Positions 27,435-37,196 are shown, counted from the first letter of the stretch. The stretch is 64,000 bases of DNA from Rhodococcus sp. SBT000017 (GCF_003688915.1 NZ_REFU01000003.1:38501-102500); one strand, 5' to 3'. Translations and numbers: made by a program. Notes: generated by a model not told the origin, from the sequence alone.

Positions 27435-28856
27435 CTAGAGGGCTTTGAGCTCCTCGGTCACCTCGGACACCGACTTCTTCGCGTCACCGAACAGCATCGA
27501 GGTGCCCTCGGCGAAGAACAACGGGTTCTCGATGCCTGCGAATCCGGACGACATCGACCGCTTCAGAACGATGACCGACTTCGACTGATCGACGTTCAGG
27601 ATCGGCATCCCGTGAATCGGGCTCGACGGATCGTTGCGCGCAGCCGGGTTGGTCACGTCGTTCGCGCCGATGACCAACGTGACGTCGGTGCGGGCGAACT
27701 CGTCGTTGATGTCGTCCATCTCCTTCATCGCGTCGTACGCGACGTCGGCCTCTGCCAGGAGCACGTTCATGTGCCCTGGCATGCGACCGGCGACGGGGTG
27801 AATGGCGTACTTGACCTCGACGCCCTTCGACTCGAGCAGCTTGGCCATGTCCTTGACCGCGTGCTGTGCCTGCGCAACGGCGAGGCCGTATCCGGGAACG
27901 ACGATGACCTGGTTGGCGTAGGCCATCTGGATGGCAGCGTCGGCCGCGGACGTGGCCTTCGCAGTTCCGCCGCCTGCACCCGCGGGACCTGCAGCAGCGT
28001 CACCGCCGCCGAATCCACCGGCGACGATTGCCGGAATGGAACGGTTCATGGCCTTCGCCATGAGGTTGGTCAGGATCGTGCCGGAGGCGCCGACGATCAT
28101 GCCTGCAACGATCATCGCGGTGTTGTTGAGCGCCAGACCTGCGGCCGCGGCGGACAAACCGGTCAGAGCGTTGAGCAACGAAATGACGACCGGCATGTCC
28201 GCGCCACCGATGGGCAGCACAACCGTCAGACCGAGAACTCCGGCGAGTACGAGAACCGCAACGATCCACCACTGCGACACCCCGCCGCCCGGAGTGGCGT
28301 TGATGCCGATGACCACTGCAGCTGCCACAGCGCCGATCAGCAGCAGAGCGTTGAGCGGCTGCTGCAACTTGCCGATAGTGATGGGCGAACCGGGCAGGGT
28401 CTCCTGCAACTTGAGGAACGCGATCAGCGATCCCCAGAACGAGATGGACCCGATGATCGCCGCGAACAGCGACCCGATGACGATGTGGACCGTCGGCGAT
28501 TCACCGTGCTTGAAGTTCGAGAAACCCGACGTGTCGAGGAACTCGGCCCAGGCGATCAGCGCGACCGTTCCACCGCCGACGCCGTTGAACAGAGCCACCA
28601 ACTGTGGCATCGCGGTCATCTTGACCCGGCGAGCAGGCGGGATACCGAGCGCAACGCCGACGACCAGACCGAAGACGATCAGAATCCAGTTACCGGTGTC
28701 TCGGATGGAGATCAGCGTGGCCACGACAGCGAGGAACATGCCGATCGCGGCGATCTGATTGCCGCGCACGGCCGTCTTCGGTCCGGTCAGACCCATCAGG
28801 CCGTAGATGAACATGCCGAAGGCGACGATGTAGAGAATGTTGACGAGATTGTCCAT
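27435..28856 (-). CDS. pntB: NAD(P)(+) transhydrogenase, beta subunit
   Basis: A 473-residue protein: eight to nine membrane segments in the first ~270 residues and a C-terminal NADP(H)-binding domain III with GYGLAVAQAQHAVKDMAK, HPVAGRMPGHMNVLLAEA and TLVIGANDVTNPAA. It forms the proton channel and NADP site of the proton-translocating transhydrogenase, which uses the proton gradient to reduce NADP with NADH. The ATG overlaps the upstream stop (TGATG). Last gene of the operon. Confidence 0.96.
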   Translation of the reverse strand: MDNLVNILYIVAFGMFIYGLMGLTGPKTAVRGNQIAAIGMFLAVVATLISIRDTGNWILIVFGLVVGVALGIPPARRVKMTAMPQLVALFNGVGGGTVALIAWAEFLDTSGFSNFKHGESPTVHIVIGSLFAAIIGSISFWGSLIAFLKLQETLPGSPITIGKLQQPLNALLLIGAVAAAVVIGINATPGGGVSQWWIVAVLVLAGVLGLTVVLPIGGADMPVVISLLNALTGLSAAAAGLALNNTAMIVAGMIVGASGTILTNLMAKAMNRSIPAIVAGGFGGGDAAAGPAGAGGGTAKATSAADAAIQMAYANQVIVVPGYGLAVAQAQHAVKDMAKLLESKGVEVKYAIHPVAGRMPGHMNVLLAEADVAYDAMKEMDDINDEFARTDVTLVIGANDVTNPAARNDPSSPIHGMPILNVDQSKSVIVLKRSMSSGFAGIENPLFFAEGTSMLFGDAKKSVSEVTEELKAL

Positions 28857-29179
28857 CAGGAGTCAGCACCCTTCGTGGCCTTGGCAGGGACCGGCTTGGA
28901 CTTGAACATGCCGAGCATGCGGTCGGTGACCACAAATCCACCGATGACGTTGACGGTTCCGAACACGAGCGCGACGAACAGGATGACCTGCAGGCCGATG
29001 GACGGATCCTCGACCTTGCCGAGCACCACCAGGGCTCCGAGCACGACGATGCCGTGGATGGCATTGGTTCCCGACATCAACGGGGTGTGCAAGGTGTTGG
29101 GCACCTTGGAGATCACCGCGAAGCCGACGAACCCGGACAACACCAGGATCGCAATGTTCGCGAGCAGCGGGGTGTACAT
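28856..29179 (-). CDS. pntAb: NAD(P) transhydrogenase, alpha subunit part 2 (membrane)
   Basis: A 107-residue protein with three membrane segments, matching the membrane part of the alpha subunit (domain II). VISKVPNTLHTPLMSGTNAIHG is the highly conserved start of this region. Alpha is split into two genes here, as in Rhodospirillum and most actinomycetes. It overlaps both neighbours by one base in TGATG junctions. Confidence 0.95.
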   Translation of the reverse strand: MYTPLLANIAILVLSGFVGFAVISKVPNTLHTPLMSGTNAIHGIVVLGALVVLGKVEDPSIGLQVILFVALVFGTVNVIGGFVVTDRMLGMFKSKPVPAKATKGADS

Positions 29180-30297
29180 CAGTTCTCCTTCTCACGTGTC
29201 ACGCAGGCACCGGCAAGAACCTCGTCCGAGAAATCGGGGGCGAGCTTGCCGTCGACCAACATGAGTTCGAGCAATGCCGAGATGTTCTTCGAGTACAGCT
29301 CGCTGGCGTGCTCGGGCATCGAGGCCGGCAGGTTCAACGGCGAGCAGATGGTGACGTCGTGCTTGACGACGGTCTCGCCTGGCTCGGTGAGTTCACAGTT
29401 GCCACCGGTCTCACCCGCGAGGTCGACCACGACACTGCCGGGCTTCATGCCCTCGACGGCTGCGGCCGTGACCAGTCGCGGGGCGGGGCGTCCGGGCACC
29501 AACGCGGTGGTGATGACCACGTCGAATCCCTTGATGGCCTCTTCGAGAGCCTTCTGCTGTTGCACTCGCTCGTCTTCGGTCAGCTCACGTGCGTATCCGC
29601 CCTCGCCTGCGGCGTCGATCCCGAGATCGAGCCACTGCGCGCCGACGGAGCGAACCTGATCCGCCACCTCCGGACGCACGTCGTACCCGGTGGGGCGGCC
29701 GCCGAGACGCTTCGCGGTGGCGAGCGCCTGCAGACCTGCCACGCCGACGCCCAGTACCAGCACGGTAGCGGGCTTCACGGTGCCCGCGGCGGTGGTGAGC
29801 ATCGGGAAGAACCGGGTGGACTCGGACGCGGCCAGCAGCACGGCCTTGTAGCCTGCGACGTTGGCCTGAGAGGACAGTGCGTCCATCACCTGCGCCCGCG
29901 AGATCCGCGGGATCGCTTCGACGGCGAAGGCCTGCACTCCGGCTGCCTTCAACGCCCCGATGCTGTTCTCCGCGTTGCGCGGTGCCAGAAATCCGATGAG
30001 CGTCGAACCCGACGTCAGCTTGGCGATCTCGGCGTCGGACGGCGGCGCGACCTTGACCACGACGTCCGCCGACCATGGATCACCGATGGTCGCGCCGGCG
30101 GCGACGTACAGCTCGTCGGGAATCAGAGCGCCGAGACCGGCACCCGATTCGACGACGATCTCGACGCCCTTACCCGTCAGGGAGGCAACGATCTTGGGCA
30201 CCAGGGCGACGCGACGTTCGCCCTCCCCCGATTCCCGAACCACACCGACGACAGTCGTGGATCCCGAACCCTTCTCAGTGCTCTGCGATGTATCCAA
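29179..30297 (-). CDS. pntAa: NAD(P) transhydrogenase, alpha subunit part 1 (NAD-binding)
   Basis: A 372-residue soluble domain I related to alanine dehydrogenase. VVGVVRESGEGERRVALVP is the conserved N-terminus and VLVLGVGVAGLQALATAKRLG the NAD-binding motif; the mobile loop is near PGRPAPRLVT. No ATG or GTG fits before the domain, and the best start is a TTG at 30297 preceded by AGGAAG. A longer frame extends upstream to 30495 but that sequence has no family resemblance. First gene of the operon; divergent from the HIT gene. Confidence 0.92.
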   Translation of the reverse strand: MDTSQSTEKGSGSTTVVGVVRESGEGERRVALVPKIVASLTGKGVEIVVESGAGLGALIPDELYVAAGATIGDPWSADVVVKVAPPSDAEIAKLTSGSTLIGFLAPRNAENSIGALKAAGVQAFAVEAIPRISRAQVMDALSSQANVAGYKAVLLAASESTRFFPMLTTAAGTVKPATVLVLGVGVAGLQALATAKRLGGRPTGYDVRPEVADQVRSVGAQWLDLGIDAAGEGGYARELTEDERVQQQKALEEAIKGFDVVITTALVPGRPAPRLVTAAAVEGMKPGSVVVDLAGETGGNCELTEPGETVVKHDVTICSPLNLPASMPEHASELYSKNISALLELMLVDGKLAPDFSDEVLAGACVTREKEN

Positions 30298-30542
30298 ATC
30301 TCCGTCTTCCTGCGTTGAATGGTGTCCACTGATCGGCCAATGGCCCCGAACGTGCGACGAGTGGACGAACCCATGCGACAAAGGCACAAGGTCCCTGATA
30401 GTAGCCAGAGGAGACAGACCGCGGGTAACCCGGAACACAGTCCGATTCGTTCTGAATCGAGTCCGTTCGGCATTCCGCAGCCACAAGACGAGCAATTGTG
30501 ATGCACGCCATACAGGTCTATCGGTGATGATCGGACCCTACA

Positions 30543-30992
30543 GTGACAACCGTGGAATCTTGCATCTTCTGTGCCATCGTCGCCGGCGACGCCCCCGCAC
30601 ACCGTGTGTTCGAGAACGACCACGCGGTCGCCTTTCTCGACATCCGGCCGGTCAGTCGCGGACACCTGCTCGTCGTCCCGCGCGAGCACGCCACCGATCT
30701 GAACTCGACCCATCCGGACGCGGCCGCTGACGTGTTTCGCGTCGGGCATACGTTGGCGCGCGCCGTGCGCCACTCGGACCTGCGCGCCGACGGAGCCAAT
30801 CTCGTGATCAACGACGGCAAGGCCGCATTTCAGACGGTGTTCCACCTCCATCTGCACGTGGTGCCCCGCTGGCATCGGGACCGGATGCGGTTCGCTGCCG
30901 GGTTCGTGACGCGCCGCCTGCGTGAGCCCGAGCGTGTCGCGGACTCCGTTCGCGTCGGGTTGGCCCGGTTGAACGGCGAATCGACGGCATGA
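30543..30992 (+). CDS. HIT family protein
   Basis: A 149-residue histidine-triad nucleotide hydrolase. SCIFCAIVAGDAPAH gives the N-terminal zinc/nucleotide region, DIRPVSRGHLLVVPREH the core sheet, and HLHLHVVPRW the catalytic triad. HIT enzymes hydrolyse AMP conjugates or dinucleoside polyphosphates; the substrate here is unknown. GTG start at 30543. The peptidase E gene begins inside its last codons (30989). Confidence 0.92.
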   Translation: MTTVESCIFCAIVAGDAPAHRVFENDHAVAFLDIRPVSRGHLLVVPREHATDLNSTHPDAAADVFRVGHTLARAVRHSDLRADGANLVINDGKAAFQTVFHLHLHVVPRWHRDRMRFAAGFVTRRLREPERVADSVRVGLARLNGESTA

Positions 30993-31633
30993 AGCTGTTC
31001 CTGTCCTCGTACCGATTGGGCGGTCACTCCGACGCTTTCGTCGAACTGACCGGGCCGCCGTCCGATCTCGCGGTCATCGCGAACGCATCGGACGCGTGGC
31101 CTGCTGCCGCTCGCGAATCCTCGCTTCGCAGCGAGTTCGGTCCGCTGAGCGCGCTCGGGTACCGGCCCGCCGAGCTGGATCTGCGCCAGTACGTGGGTCG
31201 GCCCGCCGCATTCGAGCGCGCACTGGACGGCTTCGGTGCGGTCTGGGTGCGCGGGGGCAACACCTTCGTCCTGCGCGCTCAACTCGCCCGCTCGGGTGCA
31301 GACGAGATTCTGGCCGAGCGTGTTCGGCGGGGATCGATCGTGTACAGCGGATACAGCGCGGGCGCGTGTGTGGCCGCACCGTCGTTGATCGGAGTCGAGG
31401 ACGCGGACGACCCAAGCGAGGTTCGGCCCGCCACCGGTGTCGATCCGGTATGGACCGGGCTGGGTCTGGTCGATTTCTCGATCGTCCCGCACTTGAATTC
31501 CGTTCTGGACGAGAACGATTCGGGGCATGCAACCGTGCAGCGCCTACGCAGGGACGGTATCGACTGTCGTGGGTTGACCGACGACCAGGCCATCGTCGTC
31601 GATGCGTCGGGGACGCGTGTGCTCGGTAGTTGA
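30989..31633 (+). CDS. Peptidase E-like protein (S51, class I glutamine amidotransferase fold)
   Basis: A 214-residue protein. IVYSGYSAGACVAAPS contains the nucleophile-elbow serine of peptidase E, and AVWVRGGNTFVLRAQLA the conserved GGN motif. Family members are serine hydrolases cleaving dipeptides with N-terminal aspartate, though many actinobacterial ones are uncharacterised. It overlaps the HIT gene by four bases (ATGA), so the two are co-expressed. Convergent with the small protein gene at 31641. Confidence 0.85.
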   Translation: MKLFLSSYRLGGHSDAFVELTGPPSDLAVIANASDAWPAAARESSLRSEFGPLSALGYRPAELDLRQYVGRPAAFERALDGFGAVWVRGGNTFVLRAQLARSGADEILAERVRRGSIVYSGYSAGACVAAPSLIGVEDADDPSEVRPATGVDPVWTGLGLVDFSIVPHLNSVLDENDSGHATVQRLRRDGIDCRGLTDDQAIVVDASGTRVLGS

Positions 31634-31640
31634 CCTTCGT

Positions 31641-31952
31641 TCAACCCAGGCGGGCCAGTGGGGCGAGTCGGTCCAGCGAGGACCACGCCAGCGAGCAGCG
31701 CCTGGCGGTCATTTCGTCCGCGTCGAGCACCAGCATGTCGAACAACTGCCGAGGGGCCTGATGCCACGAGTCGGCGATCTGCGCGATGGTTGCTCGATCG
31801 AACAGCCCGGACTGCGTCAACGCCTGAACCCACTCGTCGATCTCGCCTCGGTGAATGCGCTCGATGGTGTCGTATTCGATTCCGCCCCCGAGGAATTCGT
31901 ACGAGAACATCGCGGCCACGTAGTTCCAGGAGTCACTTCCGGGATCGATCAT
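31641..31952 (-). CDS. Small conserved protein, paralogue of 25757-26083
   Basis: A 103-residue helical protein with a strong Shine-Dalgarno (GGAGG, seven bases from ATG 31952). The family is unnamed to me. DEWVQALTQSGLFDRATIAQI aligns with the motif in the protein at 25757-26083, 5.6 kb away. No signal peptide, metal site or membrane segment is seen. Function unknown; it could be a lineage-specific cytoplasmic binding protein. Confidence 0.7.
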   Translation of the reverse strand: MIDPGSDSWNYVAAMFSYEFLGGGIEYDTIERIHRGEIDEWVQALTQSGLFDRATIAQIADSWHQAPRQLFDMLVLDADEMTARRCSLAWSSLDRLAPLARLG

Positions 31953-32145
31953 GGTGCAGCCTCCTTGTCGACTCGCACCGCATGGGGATGCGAGGTTCGC
32001 TGCGCTGGACGCTAGCGTGGCGAACTACAAAATTGCGTGTCGGCGACGCATCGATCTGGTAACGCCTGAGGCTGGTGTTACTGATGTGACTCACTTCGGT
32101 CGAACACTCACCCTCCTCCGTACAGGGTGGGTAGAGTCCGCATTC

Positions 32146-32661
32146 GTGGGCACTCGAGCCGTTGCAGCGTTGATCGCAGCGATCATATTCGGGCTGGTCG
32201 GATGCTCGAGCACACCGGACACCGAGGCCGATCCGGATCCGTCCGAGACGGCCGACCAGCCCGTGACCGAAGAACTCTTCGTCGGTGAATGCGGGTCGAT
32301 GGACGACACGGAAGTGCAGAGACTCACGTCCGTATCCGACCTGACGGTGGTGTCCGAGAACGCCATTCGTTGTCGATGGGAATCCGCGACGGGCGCGTAC
32401 GCGATGTTCACCTGGTACCGCGGCAGCCCCATCGATCGAGAGAGTTCCGTGGCCGAAGCGGTCGGCCGCACCATCGAGCGCATCGATGTCGACGGTCACC
32501 CAGGATTCACCGCCGCGGCCTCGGGAGCGTCGTGCGAGGCCGGGGTCGAGAACGGGGACGGCTTCGTGCACTGGTCCGTCAATTACATGGTCGACGGCCC
32601 CCGCGATTCGTGCGACGTCGTCGAGGATCTGGCCAGAACCACGATCTCGAAGGCGAAGTAG
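32146..32661 (+). CDS. DUF3558-type lipoprotein
   Basis: A 171-residue lipoprotein from GTG 32146: a hydrophobic signal (AVAALIAAIIFGLVGCSS) with lipobox LVGC, an acidic Ser/Thr/Pro-rich linker, then a DUF3558-like domain with paired cysteines (ECGSMDD, IRCRWES, ASCEAG, DSCDVV). DUF3558 proteins are anchored on the outer face of the membrane in Corynebacteriales; the function is unknown. A second related lipoprotein follows after four bases, so the two form a tandem pair. Confidence 0.8.
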   Translation: MGTRAVAALIAAIIFGLVGCSSTPDTEADPDPSETADQPVTEELFVGECGSMDDTEVQRLTSVSDLTVVSENAIRCRWESATGAYAMFTWYRGSPIDRESSVAEAVGRTIERIDVDGHPGFTAAASGASCEAGVENGDGFVHWSVNYMVDGPRDSCDVVEDLARTTISKAK

Positions 32662-32665
32662 CCCG

Positions 32666-33202
32666 ATGACGACGTTCCCCTGCACCGATTCCACCCGTCG
32701 CGTCCTTGCCGCTGTCCTCGTCACTGCCGCCGTCGGAACCGGATGCACCACCACCGTGACCGGTAGGGCGGCACCCGCTCGAGGCGGCGGTAGCGGCCAG
32801 TTCGACAAGCTGCTCGAGGAGTGCATCGCCGTCCCGGACCCCACCATCGCCGAAACAGTGGGTGCCGACCTCGTCGATCAGTACTTCTACGGTGCAGTGT
32901 GCATGTGGACCGGCGTCGGTGCCGCCGGGCTCATCGACGTGACCTTCGCCTGGTTCGAGAACGAAGCCCTCTCGCGCGAGCGAGAGCTGGCCGATCGGCT
33001 CGGCTACGCGACCGAGGACGTCGACGTTGCCGGCACCACAGCATTCCTGTCACGACGACCGGCCGACCCATCGTCGTGCGGAATCAGCGCGGCGTACTCG
33101 GGCGTCATCACCTGGTGGGTGCAATACCGAGGCGGCAGTCCGGCCGACCCGTGCGCCGCGGCCACCGAACTCGCAGAACTGACACTGCAACGCAACCAGT
33201 GA
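32666..33202 (+). CDS. DUF3558-type lipoprotein (second of pair)
   Basis: A 178-residue lipoprotein starting at ATG 32666. The signal sequence ends in the lipobox VGTGC; the mature domain has the same cysteine layout as its neighbour (EECIAV, AVCMWTG, SSCGIS, DPCAAA) and the same xCxW core, so the pair probably arose by duplication. Probably co-transcribed with the first. Surface lipoprotein of unknown function. Confidence 0.8.
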   Translation: MTTFPCTDSTRRVLAAVLVTAAVGTGCTTTVTGRAAPARGGGSGQFDKLLEECIAVPDPTIAETVGADLVDQYFYGAVCMWTGVGAAGLIDVTFAWFENEALSRERELADRLGYATEDVDVAGTTAFLSRRPADPSSCGISAAYSGVITWWVQYRGGSPADPCAAATELAELTLQRNQ

Positions 33203-33295
33203 CCGACCGACCGACCCCGACCCCGACTCCGCCTCACGCGTGGCCGTGACAGACTCGAGTGTCGACGGTCACATTTTCGACGTGAGGAGACCGAG

Positions 33296-34678
33296 ATGTC
33301 GGTGACGACCGATGCAGATGCCCGCCTGAGCGAGCTCGAATCCCTTCTTTCGCCCGGCTCGGTGGTCACCGACCCGGACATCACCGAGGGCTACCGACGC
33401 GACTGGGCCAAGGATCCCGACGCCGGTACCCCGCTGGCCGTCGTACGCGCACAGTCCACCGAGGACGTTCGTGCCGTCATGCGATGGGCCACCGAGCACG
33501 CCGTGGCGGTCGTCCCACGCGGTGCGGGATCGGGTCTGTCCGGTGGAGCCACCGCCGTGGACGGCGGAATCGTGCTCACCACCGAGTTGATGCGCGAAAT
33601 CACCGTCGATCCGGTGACCCGCATCGCGGTGGTACAACCCGGACTGCTCAACGCCGAGGTCAAGAAGGCCGTCGCGGAACACGGCCTCTGGTATCCACCG
33701 GATCCGTCATCGTTCGAGATGTGTTCCATTGGAGGCAATGCGGCCACCAATGCGGGCGGACTGTGCTGTGTGAAGTACGGCGTCACCACCGATTACGTTC
33801 TCGGTCTCGAGGTCGTCCTGGCCGACGGTACCGCCGTCCGACTGGGCGGGCCACGCCTTAAAGACGTTGCGGGCCTGTCCCTGGCGAAGCTGTTCGTCGG
33901 CTCCGAAGGCACGCTGGGCATCATCACCGAGATCACTCTTCGATTGATTCCGGCGCAACCTCCCGCCAGTACGGTGGTCGCCTCGTTCGCCTCGGTGCAC
34001 GACGCCACCGCCGCAATTCTGGCCATCACCCGGAACCTGCGGCCGTCGATGCTCGAGTTCATGGACCGCGCGTCCATCGGTGCCGTCGAAGACGCCATGA
34101 ACATGGGACTCGATCGCGAGGCGGCGGCGATGCTCATTGCTCGGTCCGACTCCCCCGGTGCCGACCGAGGCCGCGAGATCGAGATCATGGCGGCCGCGTG
34201 CACCGAGGCCGGGGCCTCGGATGTCTTCACCACCGACGACCCCGATGAGGGCGAGGCCTTCGCTGCCGCACGGCGATTCGCCATTCCCGCGGTCGAGCGA
34301 CTCGGCAGCCTGCTGCTCGAGGACGTCGGGGTTCCGCTGCCCGCACTGCCGGCCCTCGTCGACGGAATCGCCGAGCTGTCCACGAAATACGACGTGCTGG
34401 TGGCGGTCATCGCCCACGCCGGTGACGGCAACACCCACCCGCTGATCGTCTTCGACCCCGAGGACGCCGACATGACACGTCGCGCCAACATCGCGTTCGG
34501 CGCGATCATGGATCTGGCAATCTCGTTGGGCGGCACTATCACCGGTGAACACGGAGTCGGTCGCCTCAAGAAGGCGTGGCTTCCCGATCAGGTGGGTGAG
34601 GACGTCATGGAGCTGACCCGCCGAATCAAGACCGCACTCGATCCGGCGGGGATCCTCAACCCCGGTGCTGTGCTGTGA
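33296..34678 (+). CDS. FAD-linked oxidase, GlcD-like
   Basis: A 460-residue flavoprotein of the VAO/GlcD type. VVPRGAGSGLSGGATAVDGG is the FAD pyrophosphate-binding loop of the PCMH domain; GNAATNAGGLCCVKYG and GSEGTLGIITEITLRL follow as in glycolate/D-lactate oxidases; the C-terminal AHAGDGNTHP and GEHGVGRLKK hold substrate-site histidines. It oxidises a 2-hydroxy acid; the exact substrate (D-lactate, glycolate, 2-hydroxyglutarate) is unresolved. Monocistronic by appearance, with GAGGAG before ATG 33296. Confidence 0.9.
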   Translation: MSVTTDADARLSELESLLSPGSVVTDPDITEGYRRDWAKDPDAGTPLAVVRAQSTEDVRAVMRWATEHAVAVVPRGAGSGLSGGATAVDGGIVLTTELMREITVDPVTRIAVVQPGLLNAEVKKAVAEHGLWYPPDPSSFEMCSIGGNAATNAGGLCCVKYGVTTDYVLGLEVVLADGTAVRLGGPRLKDVAGLSLAKLFVGSEGTLGIITEITLRLIPAQPPASTVVASFASVHDATAAILAITRNLRPSMLEFMDRASIGAVEDAMNMGLDREAAAMLIARSDSPGADRGREIEIMAAACTEAGASDVFTTDDPDEGEAFAAARRFAIPAVERLGSLLLEDVGVPLPALPALVDGIAELSTKYDVLVAVIAHAGDGNTHPLIVFDPEDADMTRRANIAFGAIMDLAISLGGTITGEHGVGRLKKAWLPDQVGEDVMELTRRIKTALDPAGILNPGAVL

Positions 34679-34748
34679 GCGGAGCGGCTGACGCCGCACG
34701 TGCGCGCAACTTCGTAGCAGGGGTCGAATTTCCATGCACGACCCTCGG

Positions 34749-36053
34749 TCAAACGGTGAACCCGTCCGCCACCGCCAATACCTCGTCGAGGATTTCCAGT
34801 CCCTGACGAATTTCGTCCTCGGACGTGGTCAACGGCGGGGCAATCTGTAGGCGGTTTCCCGACACGAACGGCCACAGCCCACGTGATTTCGCCGCTGCGG
34901 TCACCGTACCCATCGCCGCCGCGTCCTTGCCCGACGCGGCGAACGGCACCAGCGGTTCCCTCGTCGTGCCGTCCTTGACCAATTCGACGGCCCAGAAGAA
35001 TCCCTTGCCGCGCACCTCGCCCACGCTCGGATGTGATTCGGCCAGCTTCGACAGGCCCGCACCCAGTACGTCCTCGCCGACGTGACGCACGTGCTGAAGG
35101 ATCTTGTCGCGCTCGAACACTCCGATGGATGCCACGCCCGCGGCGCACCCGAGCACGTGCCCGGAGTAGGTCAAGCCGCCCGGATACGGCTTGTGGTCGA
35201 ACTGCGAGGCGATCTTCTCCGAGATCACGACACCGCCGAGGGGGATGTACCCGGAGTTGACGCCCTTGGCGAACGTGATCAGATCCGGTGTCACATCCCA
35301 GGCCTGGCACGCGAACCATTCGCCGATGCGCCCGAACCCGACCATCACTTCGTCGGCGATGTAGACGATTCCGTACTTGTCGCACAGTGCCCGAACGCCG
35401 GCCAGATATCCGGGCGGTGGAATCAGCACACCGTTGGTGCCGATCACCGATTCGAGGATCAGTCCGGCAATGTTCTGCGCGCCCTCGAGCACGATGACCT
35501 GCTCCAGATGCGCCAGTGCTGCCGTCGTCTCGTCCTCGGGAGTCGTTGTGCCCCAGGGCGACCGGTAGGGGTACGGCCCGAAGAAGCGCACGACGTCGAC
35601 GTTGGTGGGTTCGGTGCCCCAACGCCGTGGCTCGCCGGTGAGACCGATCGCAACTCCGGTCCCACCGTGGTACGAGCGATACGCGGCAAGCATCTTCGTA
35701 CGCCCGGTGTGCTGTCGCGCCAGCCGCACCGCATGCTCGACGGCTTCTGCGCCACCGGTCGTGAAGAACACTCGGTTCAGATCACCCGGCGCACGTTCGG
35801 CGATCAACGCGGCGAGTTCACTGCGCTTGTTGTTGGCCACGGTCGGGGAGATGGTCGTCAGAACCTGAGCCTGTTCGACTATGGCGGCGACCACGTCGGG
35901 GTGTTGATGGCCGAGATTGACGTTGACCAACTGCGACGAGAAGTCCAGGTATCGGTTGCCCTTGTCGTCCCAGAACCACGATCCCTCCGCCCCCTCGACG
36001 GTGATCGGGTTCAGTTCGGCCTGCGCCGCCCAGGAGTAGAACACGTGATCCAT
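34749..36053 (-). CDS. Class III aminotransferase, possibly beta-alanine:pyruvate type
   Basis: A 434-residue PLP enzyme. TFAKGVNSGYIPLGG has the lysine that binds PLP, ADEVMVGFGRIGEWF the aspartate contacting the ring, and YRSYHGGTG part of the phosphate site. It is the last gene of the pyrimidine operon; the pathway yields beta-alanine or 3-aminoisobutyrate, which such an enzyme would deaminate. The substrate is inferred from context. The ATG abuts the stop of the binding-protein gene. Confidence 0.88.
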   Translation of the reverse strand: MDHVFYSWAAQAELNPITVEGAEGSWFWDDKGNRYLDFSSQLVNVNLGHQHPDVVAAIVEQAQVLTTISPTVANNKRSELAALIAERAPGDLNRVFFTTGGAEAVEHAVRLARQHTGRTKMLAAYRSYHGGTGVAIGLTGEPRRWGTEPTNVDVVRFFGPYPYRSPWGTTTPEDETTAALAHLEQVIVLEGAQNIAGLILESVIGTNGVLIPPPGYLAGVRALCDKYGIVYIADEVMVGFGRIGEWFACQAWDVTPDLITFAKGVNSGYIPLGGVVISEKIASQFDHKPYPGGLTYSGHVLGCAAGVASIGVFERDKILQHVRHVGEDVLGAGLSKLAESHPSVGEVRGKGFFWAVELVKDGTTREPLVPFAASGKDAAAMGTVTAAAKSRGLWPFVSGNRLQIAPPLTTSEDEIRQGLEILDEVLAVADGFTV

Positions 36054-37196
36054 CTACTTGCCGCCTTCCTCCAGTGTGACCTCTATCGGAGCGTACGACT
36101 CCCCGGTGACGTCCACACCGTCGGCCTTCAACAAATCGAGCGCCTGCGTGACGTACTCGTTGGTGTACGCCTCGGCATCGGGATCGGCTGTCAGCACCGT
36201 CGATCCCTCGGCATTCTTGGTGCTCTTGGCGATGTCGACAGTCTGCTGCCAGGCCGCCTCGTCGATCATGCCGATGCCCTCTGCGGACGGCCAGATCAGT
36301 TTGTTGACCTCGTTGACCTGCCAGAGCTGGTGACTCGCGCCGAGTGTCGAGCCCGCCGCAACGGTGATGTCGCGGCACGTTTCGACGTTGTCGCGGCAGA
36401 AGATCCAGCCCTTCAACGATGCCGCCAGGAATTTGACGGTCTGCTCCTGGTAGGCCTCGTCGGAGAGCCTGTCGGTATTGGCCCAGATCGCGTCCTGCAG
36501 CATCGCGACTCCGTCGTCGTTCCAGTTCAGCGCGGTGAAATCGTCTGCGGTGTAGAGCGCACCGGTTGCGGGGTTCACGGTCTCGAGCAACTGCGCGTAC
36601 TCGTTGTACGACATCGCCTGGGCTGCAGCGATATCACCGGACAACAGGCCGTTCATGTCGAACTGCTGCTGCACCAACGTCACGTCGGAGGGACTGACCC
36701 CGGCCTTGGTCATACCGGCGAACAGCTCGAATTCGTTTCCGTAGCCCCAGTTTCCGACGGTCTTGCCCTGGAGGTCGGCGGGTGAGGCGATGTTCTGATC
36801 CTTGAACGAGACCTGCAAGGTGCCCGACTTCTGATAGATCTGGGCCACGTCGGTGATGCCGGCTCCGGCCTCACGGGATGCGAGCGCCTTCGGTACCCAC
36901 GCGACGGCATAATCGGCCTGCCCCTGTGCGAGCACGGTTTGCGGGACGATATCGGTTCCGCCGTCGAGGATTTCGACATCCAGCCCCTGCTCGGCGTAGA
37001 AACCCTGATCGACGGCGGCGAGGTAGCCCGCGAACTGGCCCTGCTTGAACCACTGCAGTTGAAGCTTGATCGTGGTGTCCCCGTCGGCACCGGTGTCGGT
37101 GTCGGTCGTGGTGGTACTGCACGCCGAGGCGACCACTGCCAGCGCCATCACGGCGGCGAGAAGAGATCGGGGGGTTCGGGTGATCTTCACGTTCAT
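36054..37196 (-). CDS. ABC transporter substrate-binding lipoprotein, NMT1/THI5-like
   Basis: A 380-residue lipoprotein with lipobox VVASAC after a signal segment, then an NMT1/THI5 periplasmic-binding fold (KLQLQWFKQGQFAGYLAAVDQ, GLDVEILDGG). Such proteins bind pyrimidine-like heterocycles, taurine or riboflavin analogues. Its place between pyrimidine-ring-opening enzymes and an aminotransferase suggests pyrimidine or hydantoin uptake. AGGAG precedes ATG 37196. Three bases from the permease gene. Confidence 0.9.
   Translation of the reverse strand: MNVKITRTPRSLLAAVMALAVVASACSTTTTDTDTGADGDTTIKLQLQWFKQGQFAGYLAAVDQGFYAEQGLDVEILDGGTDIVPQTVLAQGQADYAVAWVPKALASREAGAGITDVAQIYQKSGTLQVSFKDQNIASPADLQGKTVGNWGYGNEFELFAGMTKAGVSPSDVTLVQQQFDMNGLLSGDIAAAQAMSYNEYAQLLETVNPATGALYTADDFTALNWNDDGVAMLQDAIWANTDRLSDEAYQEQTVKFLAASLKGWIFCRDNVETCRDITVAAGSTLGASHQLWQVNEVNKLIWPSAEGIGMIDEAAWQQTVDIAKSTKNAEGSTVLTADPDAEAYTNEYVTQALDLLKADGVDVTGESYAPIEVTLEEGGK

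Noticed and set aside
27612..29264. 550-residue plus-strand open frame over pntB and pntAb
   Set aside because: Antisense to transhydrogenase genes whose identity is certain.
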